Source of the DNA: Streptomyces atratus
GTDB taxonomy: Bacteria > Actinomycetota > Actinomycetes > Streptomycetales > Streptomycetaceae
NCBI RefSeq assembly: GCF_014648655.1
Contig: NZ_BMRN01000002.1
Coordinates: 248,001-312,000 of the forward strand
Length of the DNA: 64,000 nucleotides
Reading direction: 5' to 3'
Positions 45,551-55,486 of this stretch are shown here, one piece after another. The notes below the pieces were generated by a model. That model had not been told where the DNA came from, searched no databases, and was given only the letters and a program-made list of their open reading frames with translations. Each line of letters starts with the position of its first letter. Position 1 is the first letter of the stretch. A program made the translations under genes and the position numbers.

Positions 45551-45823
45551 ATGCCCGCTGCCGCGCAGCTTCTGCTCTCCGCCCTCTCCAAACAGGAACC
45601 CGGTCCCGCCCCGCTGCCCGGTGCGGTCCCCGCCGCCGGGCCCGGCCCCGGTCCGCTGACGAGTGAGCCGCCGCTCGCCGATGCGATACCTCTCACCAGC
45701 GAGCCGCCGCTCGTCGACGCCACGCCACTGACCAGCGAACCCCCGCTCGCCGTCAACGCCCCGCTGACCAGCGAGCCGGCCACCTCCGGCGGCGCGTGGG
45801 GCATGGAGTTCCCAGGAGTCTGA
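45551..45823 (+). CDS. Small repeat protein of unknown function coupled to malQ
   Basis: 90 residues; GGGAGG lies just before the ATG and the stop abuts the malQ ATG (TGA-ATG), so it is a real, co-translated gene. A short helix (MPAAAQLLLSALSKQ) is followed by a Pro/Gly linker and a 12-residue repeat, PLTSEPPLADAI, PLTSEPPLVDAT, PLTSEPPLAVNA and PLTSEP, at residues 35-76, then a tail GGAWGMEFPGV. No Cys, no signal peptide, no membrane helix. I do not recognise it. Repeated Thr/Ser/Glu motifs resemble some multi-core peptide precursors, but no modifying enzyme is nearby. It may instead be a disordered regulator of malQ. Confidence 0.75.
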   Translation: MPAAAQLLLSALSKQEPGPAPLPGAVPAAGPGPGPLTSEPPLADAIPLTSEPPLVDATPLTSEPPLAVNAPLTSEPATSGGAWGMEFPGV

Positions 45824-48082
45824 ATGGGCTTGTCCCGGCTCGCCGCTCTGCACGGCGTCGCCACCTCCTACTCCCCGTCCGCCGATGTCACGGTGTCCGT
45901 TCCCGACGACACCGTCATCGCCGTGCTCGCCGCGCTCGGTGTGGACGCCGCCACGCCCGAAGCGGTACGGGAATCGCTCGCCGCCGCCGAGTCCTCGGCC
46001 CGGTCCCGGCTGCTGCCGCCGACGCTGGTCGTGTGGACCGGGGAGCCACTGCCCCCGGCCCTGACCGCCCTGCCGCCCGGCACTTCGCTGGACATCGGAC
46101 TCGATCGAGGAGGGGACGGCGGAGCGCCCCCGACCCGGCGGATGCACATTCCGGCCGACCGACCGGATCCGGCCGTTTCGGGACGGGGCGTCGCCGCCGC
46201 GGGCCCGGGTGCGGGCGGGGAGAGCGGGACGGGCGCGGCTGAAGCTGCGGGAGGCGGTACCTCGACAGGCGTGCCCCCGACCCCCGCCTGGTGGGTCGAA
46301 CCGCCGCTCGGGGTGCACCGGTTGGCCGTACGCGCTCCCGGTGGCCGGAGCGCGACCGGCACGCTCGTCGTTGCCCCGCCCCGGGTGCCGCAGCCGCCCG
46401 CACGCAGCCACGGCTTCCTCGTCCAGCTCTACTCCCTGCTTTCCGCCCGCTCCTGGGGCATGGGCGACCTCGGGGATCTCGCCGACCTCGCCGCCTGGTC
46501 CGGGCGGGCCCTCGGCGCCGGATTCGTCCAGGTGAACCCGCTCCACGCCGCCGTGCTCGGCAACCCCACCGACCCGTCCCCGTACCGCCCGTCGTCACGG
46601 CGCTTCCCCGACCCCGTCCATCTGCACATCGAGTCCATCCCCGAGTACGGGCACGTGCCGGACCGGGGCACCCTCGACGATCTGCGCCAGGACGCGGCGA
46701 CGCTCAGCGACACCGTGCTGAACAAGGGCGCCCTGATCGACCGGGACGCCGTCTGGGAACTCAAGCGCCAGGCCCTCGAACTCGTGACGAAGGTGCCCCT
46801 CACCCCGGGCCGCCGCGCCGCGTACTGCGACTTCCTGGCCGAGCAGGGACAGGCCCTGGAGGACCACGCCCTGTGGTGCGCCCTCGCCGAGGTGCACGGC
46901 TCCGACTGGCACACCTGGCCGGCCGCTCTCCGCGACCCGCGTTCCAAGGAGACCGCCCGCGCCCGCCGTGCACTGCTGGACCGGGTCGATTTCCACTGCC
47001 GGCTCGCCTGGCTGACCGACAGCCAGCTCGCCGCCGCCCAGCGCACCGCTCTGGACGCCGAAATGGCCGTCGGTATCGTCCACGACCTCGCCGTCGGCGT
47101 GCACCCCGGCGGCGCCGACGCCTGGGCCCAGCAGGACGCCTTCGCACACGGCATGTCCGTCGGCGCGCCCCCGGACGCCTTCAACGCCCGCGGCCAGGAC
47201 TGGGGCCTGCCGCCCTGGCGCCCCGACGTCCTCGCCGCGTCCGGCTACGCCCCGTACCGAGGACTGCTGCGCGGACTCCTCGCCCACGCGGGAGCCCTGC
47301 GCATCGACCACGTCATGGGTCTGTTCCGGCTCTGGTGGGTGCCCGAGGGACGCCCGCCCACCGAGGGCACGTACGTCAGCCACGACGCCGAGGCGATGCT
47401 CGCCGTCCTCGTCCTGGAGGCGCACCGGGCCGGTGCGGTCGTCATGGGGGAGGACCTCGGCACCGTCGAGCCGGGGGTACGCGAGGCGCTGGCCCGGCGC
47501 GGCGTGCTCGGCACTTCCGTGCTCTGGTTCGAACGGGACTGGGCGGGCACCGGCCGCCCGCTGGCCCCCGAGAAGTGGCGCGAGGGCTGCCTGGCCACCG
47601 TCACCACGCACGATCTGCCGTCCACCGCGGCCCGGCTTACCGGCGGCCATGTGACACTGCGCCACCGCCTCGGCCTGCTCACTCGCAGCCTCGCCGAGGA
47701 GCTGACCGCGGACGCGACCGACACCGCCGAGTGGCTGGGGTATCTCGCCCGGCTCGGCCTGCTTCCCGAGGGGGAGGGTGACGAGGAGGGTGCCGTCCGC
47801 GCCGTGCACCGCTTCCTGCTGCGCACCCCCGCCCGCATGGTCGGAGTCTGGCTGCCCGACACGCTGGGCGACCGCCGCCCGCAGAACCTCCCCGGCACCT
47901 GGGACCAGTACCCCAACTGGCGACTGCCCGTCGCCGACGCGGAGGGCCGCCCGGTCACCCTGGAGGCGCTGGCCGCCGCACCCCGCCCGCACCGGCTGAT
48001 GGAGGTCTTCGAACCTCGTGGGAACCGCCCGGGAACCCGCCCGGAACCCCACCGGGAAATCCACCCGGAATCCCGTCCGTGA
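45824..48082 (+). CDS. malQ: 4-alpha-glucanotransferase (amylomaltase, GH77)
   Basis: 752 residues; AGGAG lies inside the end of the preceding small gene. The N-terminal ~190 residues are an actinobacterial extension with a Gly/Ala-rich insert; the barrel follows (HGFLVQLYSLLSARSWGMGD, FVQVNPLHAAVLGNPTDPSPY, GALRIDHVMGLFRLWWVPEG). GH77 catalytic features are visible: nucleophile Asp in LRIDHVMG, acid/base Glu in VMGEDLGTVEPGV, and the transition-state Asp in TTHDLPSTAA. It transfers maltosyl units between alpha-glucans in maltodextrin and glycogen metabolism. Cytoplasmic. The annotation of an extra N-domain is usual for the Streptomyces protein. Stop is followed by a small membrane protein. 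Confidence 0.93.
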   Translation: MGLSRLAALHGVATSYSPSADVTVSVPDDTVIAVLAALGVDAATPEAVRESLAAAESSARSRLLPPTLVVWTGEPLPPALTALPPGTSLDIGLDRGGDGGAPPTRRMHIPADRPDPAVSGRGVAAAGPGAGGESGTGAAEAAGGGTSTGVPPTPAWWVEPPLGVHRLAVRAPGGRSATGTLVVAPPRVPQPPARSHGFLVQLYSLLSARSWGMGDLGDLADLAAWSGRALGAGFVQVNPLHAAVLGNPTDPSPYRPSSRRFPDPVHLHIESIPEYGHVPDRGTLDDLRQDAATLSDTVLNKGALIDRDAVWELKRQALELVTKVPLTPGRRAAYCDFLAEQGQALEDHALWCALAEVHGSDWHTWPAALRDPRSKETARARRALLDRVDFHCRLAWLTDSQLAAAQRTALDAEMAVGIVHDLAVGVHPGGADAWAQQDAFAHGMSVGAPPDAFNARGQDWGLPPWRPDVLAASGYAPYRGLLRGLLAHAGALRIDHVMGLFRLWWVPEGRPPTEGTYVSHDAEAMLAVLVLEAHRAGAVVMGEDLGTVEPGVREALARRGVLGTSVLWFERDWAGTGRPLAPEKWREGCLATVTTHDLPSTAARLTGGHVTLRHRLGLLTRSLAEELTADATDTAEWLGYLARLGLLPEGEGDEEGAVRAVHRFLLRTPARMVGVWLPDTLGDRRPQNLPGTWDQYPNWRLPVADAEGRPVTLEALAAAPRPHRLMEVFEPRGNRPGTRPEPHREIHPESRP

Positions 48083-48138
48083 CCCCGTACGGCACCCCCG
48101 GGCGCGCGCCCGTCCCGGGCGTTCGCTACGTTTGCACC

Positions 48139-48369
48139 GTGGACAAGAAGAACGCTATGCGCGCCGGCGCCGTCGCGGCCGGAACGACGCTGATGATGCT
48201 GCTCATGTCGTCCCCTGCGCTCGCGCTCACCCGCGACGACGGTGACGACCCCGGTCCGGGCCTGAGCGTGATGGAGACCATCGTTCAGTTCGTCGTGGCT
48301 CCCATCGCCCTGTTCGTGGTCATCGCGGGCCTGGTCATGATCTTCGACAAGTCCAAGAAGCAGGTCTAG
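48139..48369 (+). CDS. Small two-helix membrane protein
   Basis: 76 residues from GTG 48139; an in-frame GTG at 48079, overlapping the malQ stop, would add 20 residues. I prefer 48139 because TACGTT (48127-48132) ends six bases before it, which fits a -10 element of a leaderless transcript. Helix 1 is AGAVAAGTTLMMLLMSSPAL, helix 2 IVQFVVAPIALFVVIAGLVM, separated by DDGDDPGPG and ending KSKKQV. Helix 1 may be a signal peptide. No family function is known to me; similar short proteins are widespread in Streptomyces (memory). Confidence 0.7.
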   Translation: MDKKNAMRAGAVAAGTTLMMLLMSSPALALTRDDGDDPGPGLSVMETIVQFVVAPIALFVVIAGLVMIFDKSKKQV

Positions 48370-48472
48370 CGCCCACGCTCTTCCCGAGTGCGCCGCAGGT
48401 ACCCCGTACCGTGCGGCGCACACGCATGTCCGGACCCGGACGCCCGGTCCGGGCCCCGGGTAGGTTGCGGCC

Positions 48473-49396
48473 ATGATCGAGTGGGACGTCAAGAAGCTCC
48501 GCATTCTCCGCACCCTGCGCGACCGGGGCACGGTCACCGCGACCGCGCAGGCCCTGCTGATGACCCCGTCCGCAGTCTCGCAGCAGCTGTCCAACCTGTC
48601 CGGACAGCTCGGCGTACCGCTCCTGGAGGCCCAGGGCCGACGGGTCCGCCTGACCGACGCGGCGCACCTCGTGCTGCGCCACGCCGAGGCCGTCTTCGCC
48701 CAACTGGAGCGCGCCGACGCCGAACTGACCGGCTATCTGCGCGGCGAGGCCGGCGAGGTACGGATCGCGGCGTTCTCCACGGCGGTGCCCGCCCTCGTCG
48801 TACCGGCGATCCGGCGGCTGCGCGCCGAGGAGCGCCCGGGACCGGACATACGGGTGCGGGAGGCGGAGGCCGCGCAGGCGTACGAACTCCTGGCCGCCGG
48901 TGACGTGGACCTCGCTCTGTCCCTGGCCGCCCACGCCCCGACGGCCCGCGACCCCCGGTTCGCGGTGCTGCCCCTGCTGGCGGACCCCCTGGACGTGGCC
49001 CTGCCCGCGGACCACCGCCTCGCCGCGGCACCCGCCCTCCGTCTGGCGGATCTCTCCGGCGACCCCTGGATCTTCGGCGGCTCGGGCCCCTGGTCACAGA
49101 TCACGACGGCCGCGTGCGAGGCCGCCGGATTCGTGCCCGAGCAGGCGCACAGCGCCTCCGGCTGGACGGCGATCCTGGCCATGGTCGAGGCGGGCATGGG
49201 GGTTGCCCTGATCCCGCGCATGGCATCGGCGGAACGGCGCAGCCGGGGCGGCGTGGTGATGCGCGCACTGGAAGCGGACCAGCCGCGACGCCATGTGGTG
49301 GCGGCGGTACGGCAGGGGGCCGAACGGGGTCCGGCGGTGGCCAGGGTCCTCGCGGCACTCACCGAAGCAGCCTCATCGTTCACTTCAACTGAATAA
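48473..49396 (+). CDS. LysR-type transcriptional regulator
   Basis: 307 residues with an ATG start. The N-terminal winged helix-turn-helix is clear: LRTLRDRGTVTATAQALLMT, PSAVSQQLSNLSGQLGVPLL, then RVRLTDAAHLVLRHAEAVF. A LysR substrate-binding domain follows (GEVRIAAFSTAVPALVVPAI, VDLALSLAA, LPADHRLAA). Allantoicase begins 55 bases downstream on the same strand, so purine-degradation control is possible; the effector is unknown. LysR genes usually control divergent neighbours, which is not the layout here. Confidence 0.88.
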   Translation: MIEWDVKKLRILRTLRDRGTVTATAQALLMTPSAVSQQLSNLSGQLGVPLLEAQGRRVRLTDAAHLVLRHAEAVFAQLERADAELTGYLRGEAGEVRIAAFSTAVPALVVPAIRRLRAEERPGPDIRVREAEAAQAYELLAAGDVDLALSLAAHAPTARDPRFAVLPLLADPLDVALPADHRLAAAPALRLADLSGDPWIFGGSGPWSQITTAACEAAGFVPEQAHSASGWTAILAMVEAGMGVALIPRMASAERRSRGGVVMRALEADQPRRHVVAAVRQGAERGPAVARVLAALTEAASSFTSTE

Positions 49397-49451
49397 ATAA
49401 TGCAAAAACTTTCGATGGACCTCATGGGTTGTCCGCCGCGACAGTAGGCGC

Positions 49452-50591
49452 ATGACCTCCGAACAGAATGAGAACCGGCACGAGGACCCCCACGCCAACG
49501 ACGCGGCTCCGTACAGCGGTGGCGACCCGTACGCCGACTACCGCACCACCGACCTCCCCTTCACCGACCTCGTCGACCTCGCCGACCGCCGCCTCGGCGC
49601 GGGCGTGATCGCCGCCAACGACGAGTTCTTCGCCCAGCGCGAGAACCTCCTGGTCCGGGAGCGCGCGGTCTTCGACCCCGAGCACTTCGGCCACAAGGGC
49701 AAGATCATGGACGGCTGGGAGACCCGCCGCAGGCGCGGCGCGGACGCGGCCCATCCGTTCCCGGCCCCCGAGGAGCACGACTGGGCCCTGATCCGCCTCG
49801 GCGCTCCCGGCATCATCCGCGGCATCGTCGTCGACACGGCCCACTTCCGCGGCAACTACCCGCAGCGCGTCTCGATCCAGGCGACGGCGGTCGAGGGCTC
49901 ACCCGGGCCCGAAGAACTCCTCGCCGACGACGTGAAGTGGGAGGAGATCGTCCCGCCGACCCCCGTACGCGGCCACGCCGCCAACGGCTTCGAGATCACC
50001 GGCGGCCGCCGCTGCACCCACGTACGCCTCCGTCAGCACCCCGACGGCGGCATCGCCCGCCTCCGCGTCCACGGCGAAGTCCTCCCCGATCCGTCCTGGC
50101 TCGCCACGCTCGGCACGTTCGACCTGATCTCGGTCCTGAACGGCGGCAGTTACGAGGACGCCTCCGACCGCTTCTACTCCTCGCCGACCCAGATCATCCT
50201 GCCCGGCACCTCCCGCAAGATGGACGACGGCTGGGAGAACCGCCGCCGCCGGGTCCGCGACACGAACGACTGGGTCCGCTTCCGCCTCCCCGCCCAGGGT
50301 GCGGTCCGCGCGGTCGAGATCGACACGGCCTACCTCAAGGGCAACGCGGCCGGCTGGATCGCTCTCCAGGGCCGCAACGGTGAGACGGGCGAATGGTTCG
50401 AGATCATCCCCCGCACCAGGCTCCAGCCCGACACCCTCCACCGCTTCCCCCTCCGCGACCGGGCGATCGTCACCCACGTCCGTCTCGACGCCTTCCCGGA
50501 CGGTGGAGTCGCCCGTATGCGCCTGCACGGCAGCCTGACGGAGTCGGGTGCGGCCGAACTGGCCCGGCGCTACGAGGAGTCGGGCGCATGA
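49452..50591 (+). CDS. alc: Allantoicase
   Basis: 379 residues with an ATG start. Two tandem allantoicase repeats are visible: FGHKGKIMDGWETRRRR with HDWALIRLGAPGIIRGIVVD, and SRKMDDGWENRRRR with NDWVRFRLPAQGAVRAVEID. Each has a jelly-roll pattern and the paired RLRVHGEV / MRLHGSL ends. It hydrolyses allantoate to ureidoglycolate and urea in purine catabolism. Other uric-acid-pathway genes are not in the window. An AT-rich stretch (AATAAATAATGCAAAAAC) sits between the LysR stop and this start; a specific operator cannot be named. Confidence 0.93.
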   Translation: MTSEQNENRHEDPHANDAAPYSGGDPYADYRTTDLPFTDLVDLADRRLGAGVIAANDEFFAQRENLLVRERAVFDPEHFGHKGKIMDGWETRRRRGADAAHPFPAPEEHDWALIRLGAPGIIRGIVVDTAHFRGNYPQRVSIQATAVEGSPGPEELLADDVKWEEIVPPTPVRGHAANGFEITGGRRCTHVRLRQHPDGGIARLRVHGEVLPDPSWLATLGTFDLISVLNGGSYEDASDRFYSSPTQIILPGTSRKMDDGWENRRRRVRDTNDWVRFRLPAQGAVRAVEIDTAYLKGNAAGWIALQGRNGETGEWFEIIPRTRLQPDTLHRFPLRDRAIVTHVRLDAFPDGGVARMRLHGSLTESGAAELARRYEESGA

Positions 50592-50965
50592 CTCCCTTCC
50601 CGCAGCGCCTTCCCGCCGTAACCGCCTTCCTCCCGTAGCCCCCTTTGCTCCCGCCCGTCGGACGGCTGCGCGACGGCGCCCGCCCGACGGGCGGTTTCCA
50701 AGGCCGACGGCCCCCGGACCAAAGCCTGTTCGCGCGAATGTGCCACGGGCCACGGCGACCGCGGAAGTCATCGGGGCCGGCCCTCGAGGCCGGTTGTCTC
50801 ATGCCCCACGGCGTGGCGGGAGCGACTGCGGGCGCGGAGATCAAGGCCGTGGTCGACCCGGGCGGCAAGGCGTTCCGGCTGCTGTGATCCGACAGCCGGG
50901 TCGGAGAGAGGAGGGGCGCCCCCGTCATCACGGGAGGCGCCCCTCACTGCTTCACCGTTCAGCCG
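50592..50965. other. Intergenic region after allantoicase
   Basis: 374 bases with no convincing gene. A frame from about 50760 to a TGA at 50885-50887 reads VAGATAGAEIKAVVDPGGKAFRLL, which has the look of a protein C-terminus but no start or ribosome site; it may be a relic. The aminopeptidase terminator lies at the right end. Confidence 0.4.
50911..50944 (-). terminator. Hairpin terminator of pepN (first copy)
   Basis: Arms GAGGGGCGCC (50911-50920) and GGCGCCCCTC (50935-50944) with an inner CCCG/CGGG pairing. It begins 22 bases after the minus-strand stop. No U-run. Confidence 0.8.
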
Positions 50966-53542
50966 TTATGCCGTGGCCGCCGCAGCGTCCGCGGCCTGGG
51001 CCTTCAGCGCGCGCTCCACACCCGAACGCGACTCGGACATCAGACGGCGCAGGGCCGCGTTCGGCTCCGCCGAGGACAGCCAGGCGTCCGTGGTGTCCAG
51101 GGTGGCCTGCGAGACCTGGACGGCCGGGTAGAGGCCGACGGCGATCTGCTGTGCCATCTCGTGGCTGCGCGACTCCCAGACGTCCTTGACCGCCGCGAAG
51201 AACTTCTCCGTGTACGGAGCGAGCAGTTCGCGCTGGTCGGTCTGGACGAAGCCGGCGATGACCGCCTCCTGGAGGGAGTTCGGCAGCTTGTCGGACTCGA
51301 CGACCGAGGCCCACGCCTCCGCCTTCGCCTCCTCGGTGGGACGGGCCGCGCGGGCGGTCGCCGCGTGGCGCTCGCCCGCCGCCGTCTTGTCGCGCTCGTA
51401 CTCGGCGGCGATCTCGTCCTCTTCGAGCAGGCCGTTGGCGGCGAGCCGCTCGACGAACGCCCAGCGCAGCTCCGTGTCGACGGCGAGGCCCTCGACCGTC
51501 TCCTTGCCGTCGAGCAGCGACTGCAGCAGGTCCGTCTGCTGCGGGGTGCGGGCCGTCGCCGCGAAGGCGCGGGCCCAGGCCAGCTGGTGGTCGCTGCCCG
51601 GCTCCGCCGCGCGCAGATGCGCCAGCGTGGCCTCGGTCCACTGCGTCAGCCCGGCCTCGCGCCACTCCGGCGCCGCGTACAGGTCCAGCGCCAGCTTCAC
51701 CTGACGGTGCAGCGACTGGACGACACCGATGTCCGACTCCTTGCCGATGCTGGAGAGCACCAGGGAGAGGTAGTCCCGGGTCGCCAGCTCGCCGTCGCGG
51801 GCCATGTCCCAGGCGGAGGCCCAGCACAGGGCGCGCGGGAGGGACTCGGTGAAGTCGCCGAGGTGTTCGGTGACGACGCGCAGCGACTCCTCGTCGAGAC
51901 GGACCTTCGCGTACGAGAGGTCGTCGTCGTTCAGCAGGATCACGGCGGGGCGGGCGGTGCCGGCCGGGAACGGCACGGTCGTGCGCGCGCCGTCGACGTC
52001 CAGCTCGATCCGGTTCGTGACGACCAGCTTGCCGGACTCGTCGTGGTCGTAGCAGCCGATCGCGATGCGGTGGGGCCGCAGCGTCGGCTCGCCCTTCGCG
52101 CCGGCAGGGAGGGCCGGGGCCTCCTGGAGGACCGTGAAGGACGTGACGTGGCCGTTCGCGTCCGTCTCGATCTCAGGGCGCAGGATGTTGATGCCCGCCG
52201 TCTCCAGCCATGCCTTCGACCAGGTCTTCAGGTCGCGGCCGGAGGTCTCCTCCAGCGCGCCCAGCAGGTCGGACAGCCGGGTGTTGCCGAAGGCGTGCGC
52301 CTTGAAGTACGCCTGGACGCCCTTGAAGAACTCGTCCATGCCGACGTACGCCACCAGCTGCTTCAGGACCGAGGCGCCCTTGGCGTACGTGATCCCGTCG
52401 AAGTTGACCAGCACATCGTCCAGGTCACGGATGTCCGCCATGATCGGGTGCGTGGACGGCAGCTGGTCCTGACGGTACGCCCAGGTCTTCATGGAGTTGG
52501 CGAACGTGGTCCAGGAGTGCGGCCACTTCGAGCCCTCCGCGTACGCCTGGCAGGCGATCGACGTGTACGTGGCGAACGACTCGTTCAGCCACAGGTCGTT
52601 CCACCACTCCATGGTGACGAGGTCGCCGAACCACATGTGGGCCAGCTCGTGCAGGATCGTCTCGGCCCGCGTCTCGTACGCCGCGTCCGTCACCTTCGAG
52701 CGGAACACGTACTGGTCGCGGATGGTGACCGCGCCCGCGTTCTCCATCGCGCCCGCGTTGAACTCCGGGACGAACAGCTGGTCGTACTTGGCGAACGGGT
52801 AGTCGTAGTCGAACTTCTCCTGGAACCAGTCGAAGCCCTGCCGCGTGACGTCGAAGATCGCGTCCGCGTCGAGGAACTCGGCGAGCGACGGGCGGCAGTA
52901 GATGCCGAGCGGAACGGACTGGCCGTCCTTCTCGTAGCTGCTGTGCACCGCGTGGTACGGGCCGACGATCAGAGCCGTGATGTACGTCGAGATGCGCGGC
53001 GTCGGCTCGAAGGACCAGACGTCGTCCTGCGGCTCGGGCGTCGGCGAGTTCGAGATGACCGTCCAGCCCTGCGGCGCCCGCACCGTGAACCGGAACGTCG
53101 CCTTGAGGTCGGGCTGTTCGAAGCTGGCGAAGACGCGGCGCGCGTCCGGCACCTCGAACTGGGTGTAGAGGTAAGCCTGCTGGTCGACCGGGTCGACGAA
53201 GCGGTGCAGGCCCTCGCCCGTGTTGGTGTACGAGCAGTCGGCGACGACCTTCAGCTCGTTGGAGCCCGCGACCAGGTGCGGGAGGCTGATGCGCGAGTCG
53301 CGGAACACGGCCGCGACGTCCAGCGACTTGCCGTTCAGCTCGACCTCGTGCACGGCCGGGGCGACCAGGTCGATGAAGGTCTCCGCACCGGCTTCGGCGG
53401 AGTCGAAGCGCACGGTGGTCACGGACCGGTAGGTGCCGCCCTCCTGCGCTCCGGAGAGGTCGAGATCGATCTCGTACGCGTCCACGGTCAGCAGGCGCGC
53501 CCGCTCCTGTGCCTCTTCGCGGGTCAGATTGGTGCCAGGCAC
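50966..53542 (-). CDS. pepN: Aminopeptidase N, M1 family (first copy)
   Basis: 858 residues; AAGGAG lies 8 bases before the GTG. The M1 N-terminal beta saddle is followed by the exopeptidase motif GAMENAGAVT and the zinc site HELAHMW at about residue 298 with the second Glu in LWLNESFATY. A long helical ERAP1-like C-domain completes the chain. No signal peptide, so cytoplasmic. It removes N-terminal residues in peptide turnover. It is about 55 percent alike by eye to the second copy near 62 kb. It is divergent from the MazEF module. Confidence 0.95.
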   Translation of the reverse strand: MPGTNLTREEAQERARLLTVDAYEIDLDLSGAQEGGTYRSVTTVRFDSAEAGAETFIDLVAPAVHEVELNGKSLDVAAVFRDSRISLPHLVAGSNELKVVADCSYTNTGEGLHRFVDPVDQQAYLYTQFEVPDARRVFASFEQPDLKATFRFTVRAPQGWTVISNSPTPEPQDDVWSFEPTPRISTYITALIVGPYHAVHSSYEKDGQSVPLGIYCRPSLAEFLDADAIFDVTRQGFDWFQEKFDYDYPFAKYDQLFVPEFNAGAMENAGAVTIRDQYVFRSKVTDAAYETRAETILHELAHMWFGDLVTMEWWNDLWLNESFATYTSIACQAYAEGSKWPHSWTTFANSMKTWAYRQDQLPSTHPIMADIRDLDDVLVNFDGITYAKGASVLKQLVAYVGMDEFFKGVQAYFKAHAFGNTRLSDLLGALEETSGRDLKTWSKAWLETAGINILRPEIETDANGHVTSFTVLQEAPALPAGAKGEPTLRPHRIAIGCYDHDESGKLVVTNRIELDVDGARTTVPFPAGTARPAVILLNDDDLSYAKVRLDEESLRVVTEHLGDFTESLPRALCWASAWDMARDGELATRDYLSLVLSSIGKESDIGVVQSLHRQVKLALDLYAAPEWREAGLTQWTEATLAHLRAAEPGSDHQLAWARAFAATARTPQQTDLLQSLLDGKETVEGLAVDTELRWAFVERLAANGLLEEDEIAAEYERDKTAAGERHAATARAARPTEEAKAEAWASVVESDKLPNSLQEAVIAGFVQTDQRELLAPYTEKFFAAVKDVWESRSHEMAQQIAVGLYPAVQVSQATLDTTDAWLSSAEPNAALRRLMSESRSGVERALKAQAADAAAATA

Positions 53543-53604
53543 GCGGTCATCTCCTTGGTATGTGACGTTTTCCGGTCATCCTTCCACGTCGCGTGCCCGA
53601 GCGG

Positions 53605-53635
53605 AGTGGCTATGGGTATGCCACTGCGGTAGCAT
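53605..53635 (+). promoter_or_regulatory. mazEF promoter and likely autoregulatory operator
   Basis: AGTGGC (53605-53610) and GCCACT (53620-53625) form a perfect 6-bp inverted repeat around TATGGGTAT. TAGCAT (53630-53635) fits a -10 element. The antitoxin ATG lies 7 bases after it, so the message is probably leaderless and the repeat covers the -35 to spacer region. Confidence 0.5.
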
Positions 53636-53642
53636 CGATGGT

Positions 53643-53867
53643 ATGAAGATCAGTGTGAGCCTGCCGCAGGAGGATGTCGCCTTCGTCGACGAGTACGCCA
53701 TGAAGACCGATGCGGATTCCCGGTCCGCGGTGATCCATGCCGCCATCGAGCTGCTGCGTGTCGCCGGTCTGGAGGCTGAGTACACGGAGGCGTTCGAGGA
53801 ATGGGACGCGAGCGAGGACGCCGCGCTCTGGGACCGTACGGTCGGAGACGGAATCGCCGATGCGTAG
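53643..53867 (+). CDS. mazE: MazE-type ribbon-helix-helix antitoxin
   Basis: 74 residues. The N-terminal ribbon-helix-helix (MKISVSLPQEDVAFVDEYAM then SRSAVIHAAIELLR) binds DNA, and the acidic C-terminus (EAFEEWDASEDAALWD) is the expected toxin-binding tail. No Shine-Dalgarno, consistent with leaderless expression. The toxin gene overlaps it by eight bases, the classical order antitoxin-toxin. MazE is labile and represses its own operon with the toxin as co-repressor. Confidence 0.85.
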   Translation: MKISVSLPQEDVAFVDEYAMKTDADSRSAVIHAAIELLRVAGLEAEYTEAFEEWDASEDAALWDRTVGDGIADA

Positions 53868-54207
53868 AGGCGACATCCACCTGGTCGATCTGGAGCCGGC
53901 CAGGGGCAGCGAGGCCAACAAGGTCAGGCCGGCCGTGATCGTCTCCAACAACGCCGCCAACCAGTCGGTCGAGCTCAACGGCAGAGGCGTGATCACCGTG
54001 GTGCCTCTGACGTCGAACACCGCACGTGTTCTCACGTTCCAGGTCCTTCTCAGGGCCGACGAGAGCCGTCTGCCGAAGGACTCGAAGGTCCAGTGCGAGC
54101 AGGTCCGGGCGGTCGCCCCGGACCGTGTCCTGAAGCGGATCGGTACCGTCCCGCGCCGGCGCATGGCCGAGATCGACGCCGCCCTGCGACGGCATCTCGC
54201 CCTCTGA
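53860..54207 (+). CDS. mazF: MazF/PemK-type endoribonuclease toxin
   Basis: 115 residues, overlapping mazE. The MazF fold shows RRGDIHLVDLEPARGSEANK, VRPAVIVSNNAAN, ITVVPLTSNT and KVQCEQVRAVAPDRVLKRIG. The Arg in VRPAVIV and the Thr in VVPLTS are the catalytic-type residues of the family. It should cleave mRNA at short motifs that cannot be predicted here. The pair lies between pepN and asd, with no phage or plasmid genes around, so it is a resident chromosomal module. Confidence 0.9.
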   Translation: MRRGDIHLVDLEPARGSEANKVRPAVIVSNNAANQSVELNGRGVITVVPLTSNTARVLTFQVLLRADESRLPKDSKVQCEQVRAVAPDRVLKRIGTVPRRRMAEIDAALRRHLAL

Positions 54208-54215
54208 CGGATACG

Positions 54216-54252
54216 AAAGGGCGGCCACCTCACTGCGGTGGCCGCCCTTTTT
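54216..54252. terminator. Bidirectional rho-independent terminator between mazF and asd
   Basis: Perfect 14-bp arms AAAGGGCGGCCACC (54216-54229) and GGTGGCCGCCCTTT (54237-54250), a 7-base loop, a T-run at 54248-54252, and a short A-run on the other side. It ends mazEF on the plus strand and asd on the minus strand. Confidence 0.92.
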
Positions 54253-54265
54253 GTACGTACAGGCG

Positions 54266-55480
<1,215 letters not shown>

Positions 55481-55486
55481 TCACCG

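Noticed and set aside
45551..45823. RiPP precursor peptide as a firm call for the repeat protein
   Set aside because: The Thr/Ser/Glu repeats are suggestive, but no ATP-grasp, lanthipeptide, radical-SAM or protease gene is nearby, so it is described as unknown.
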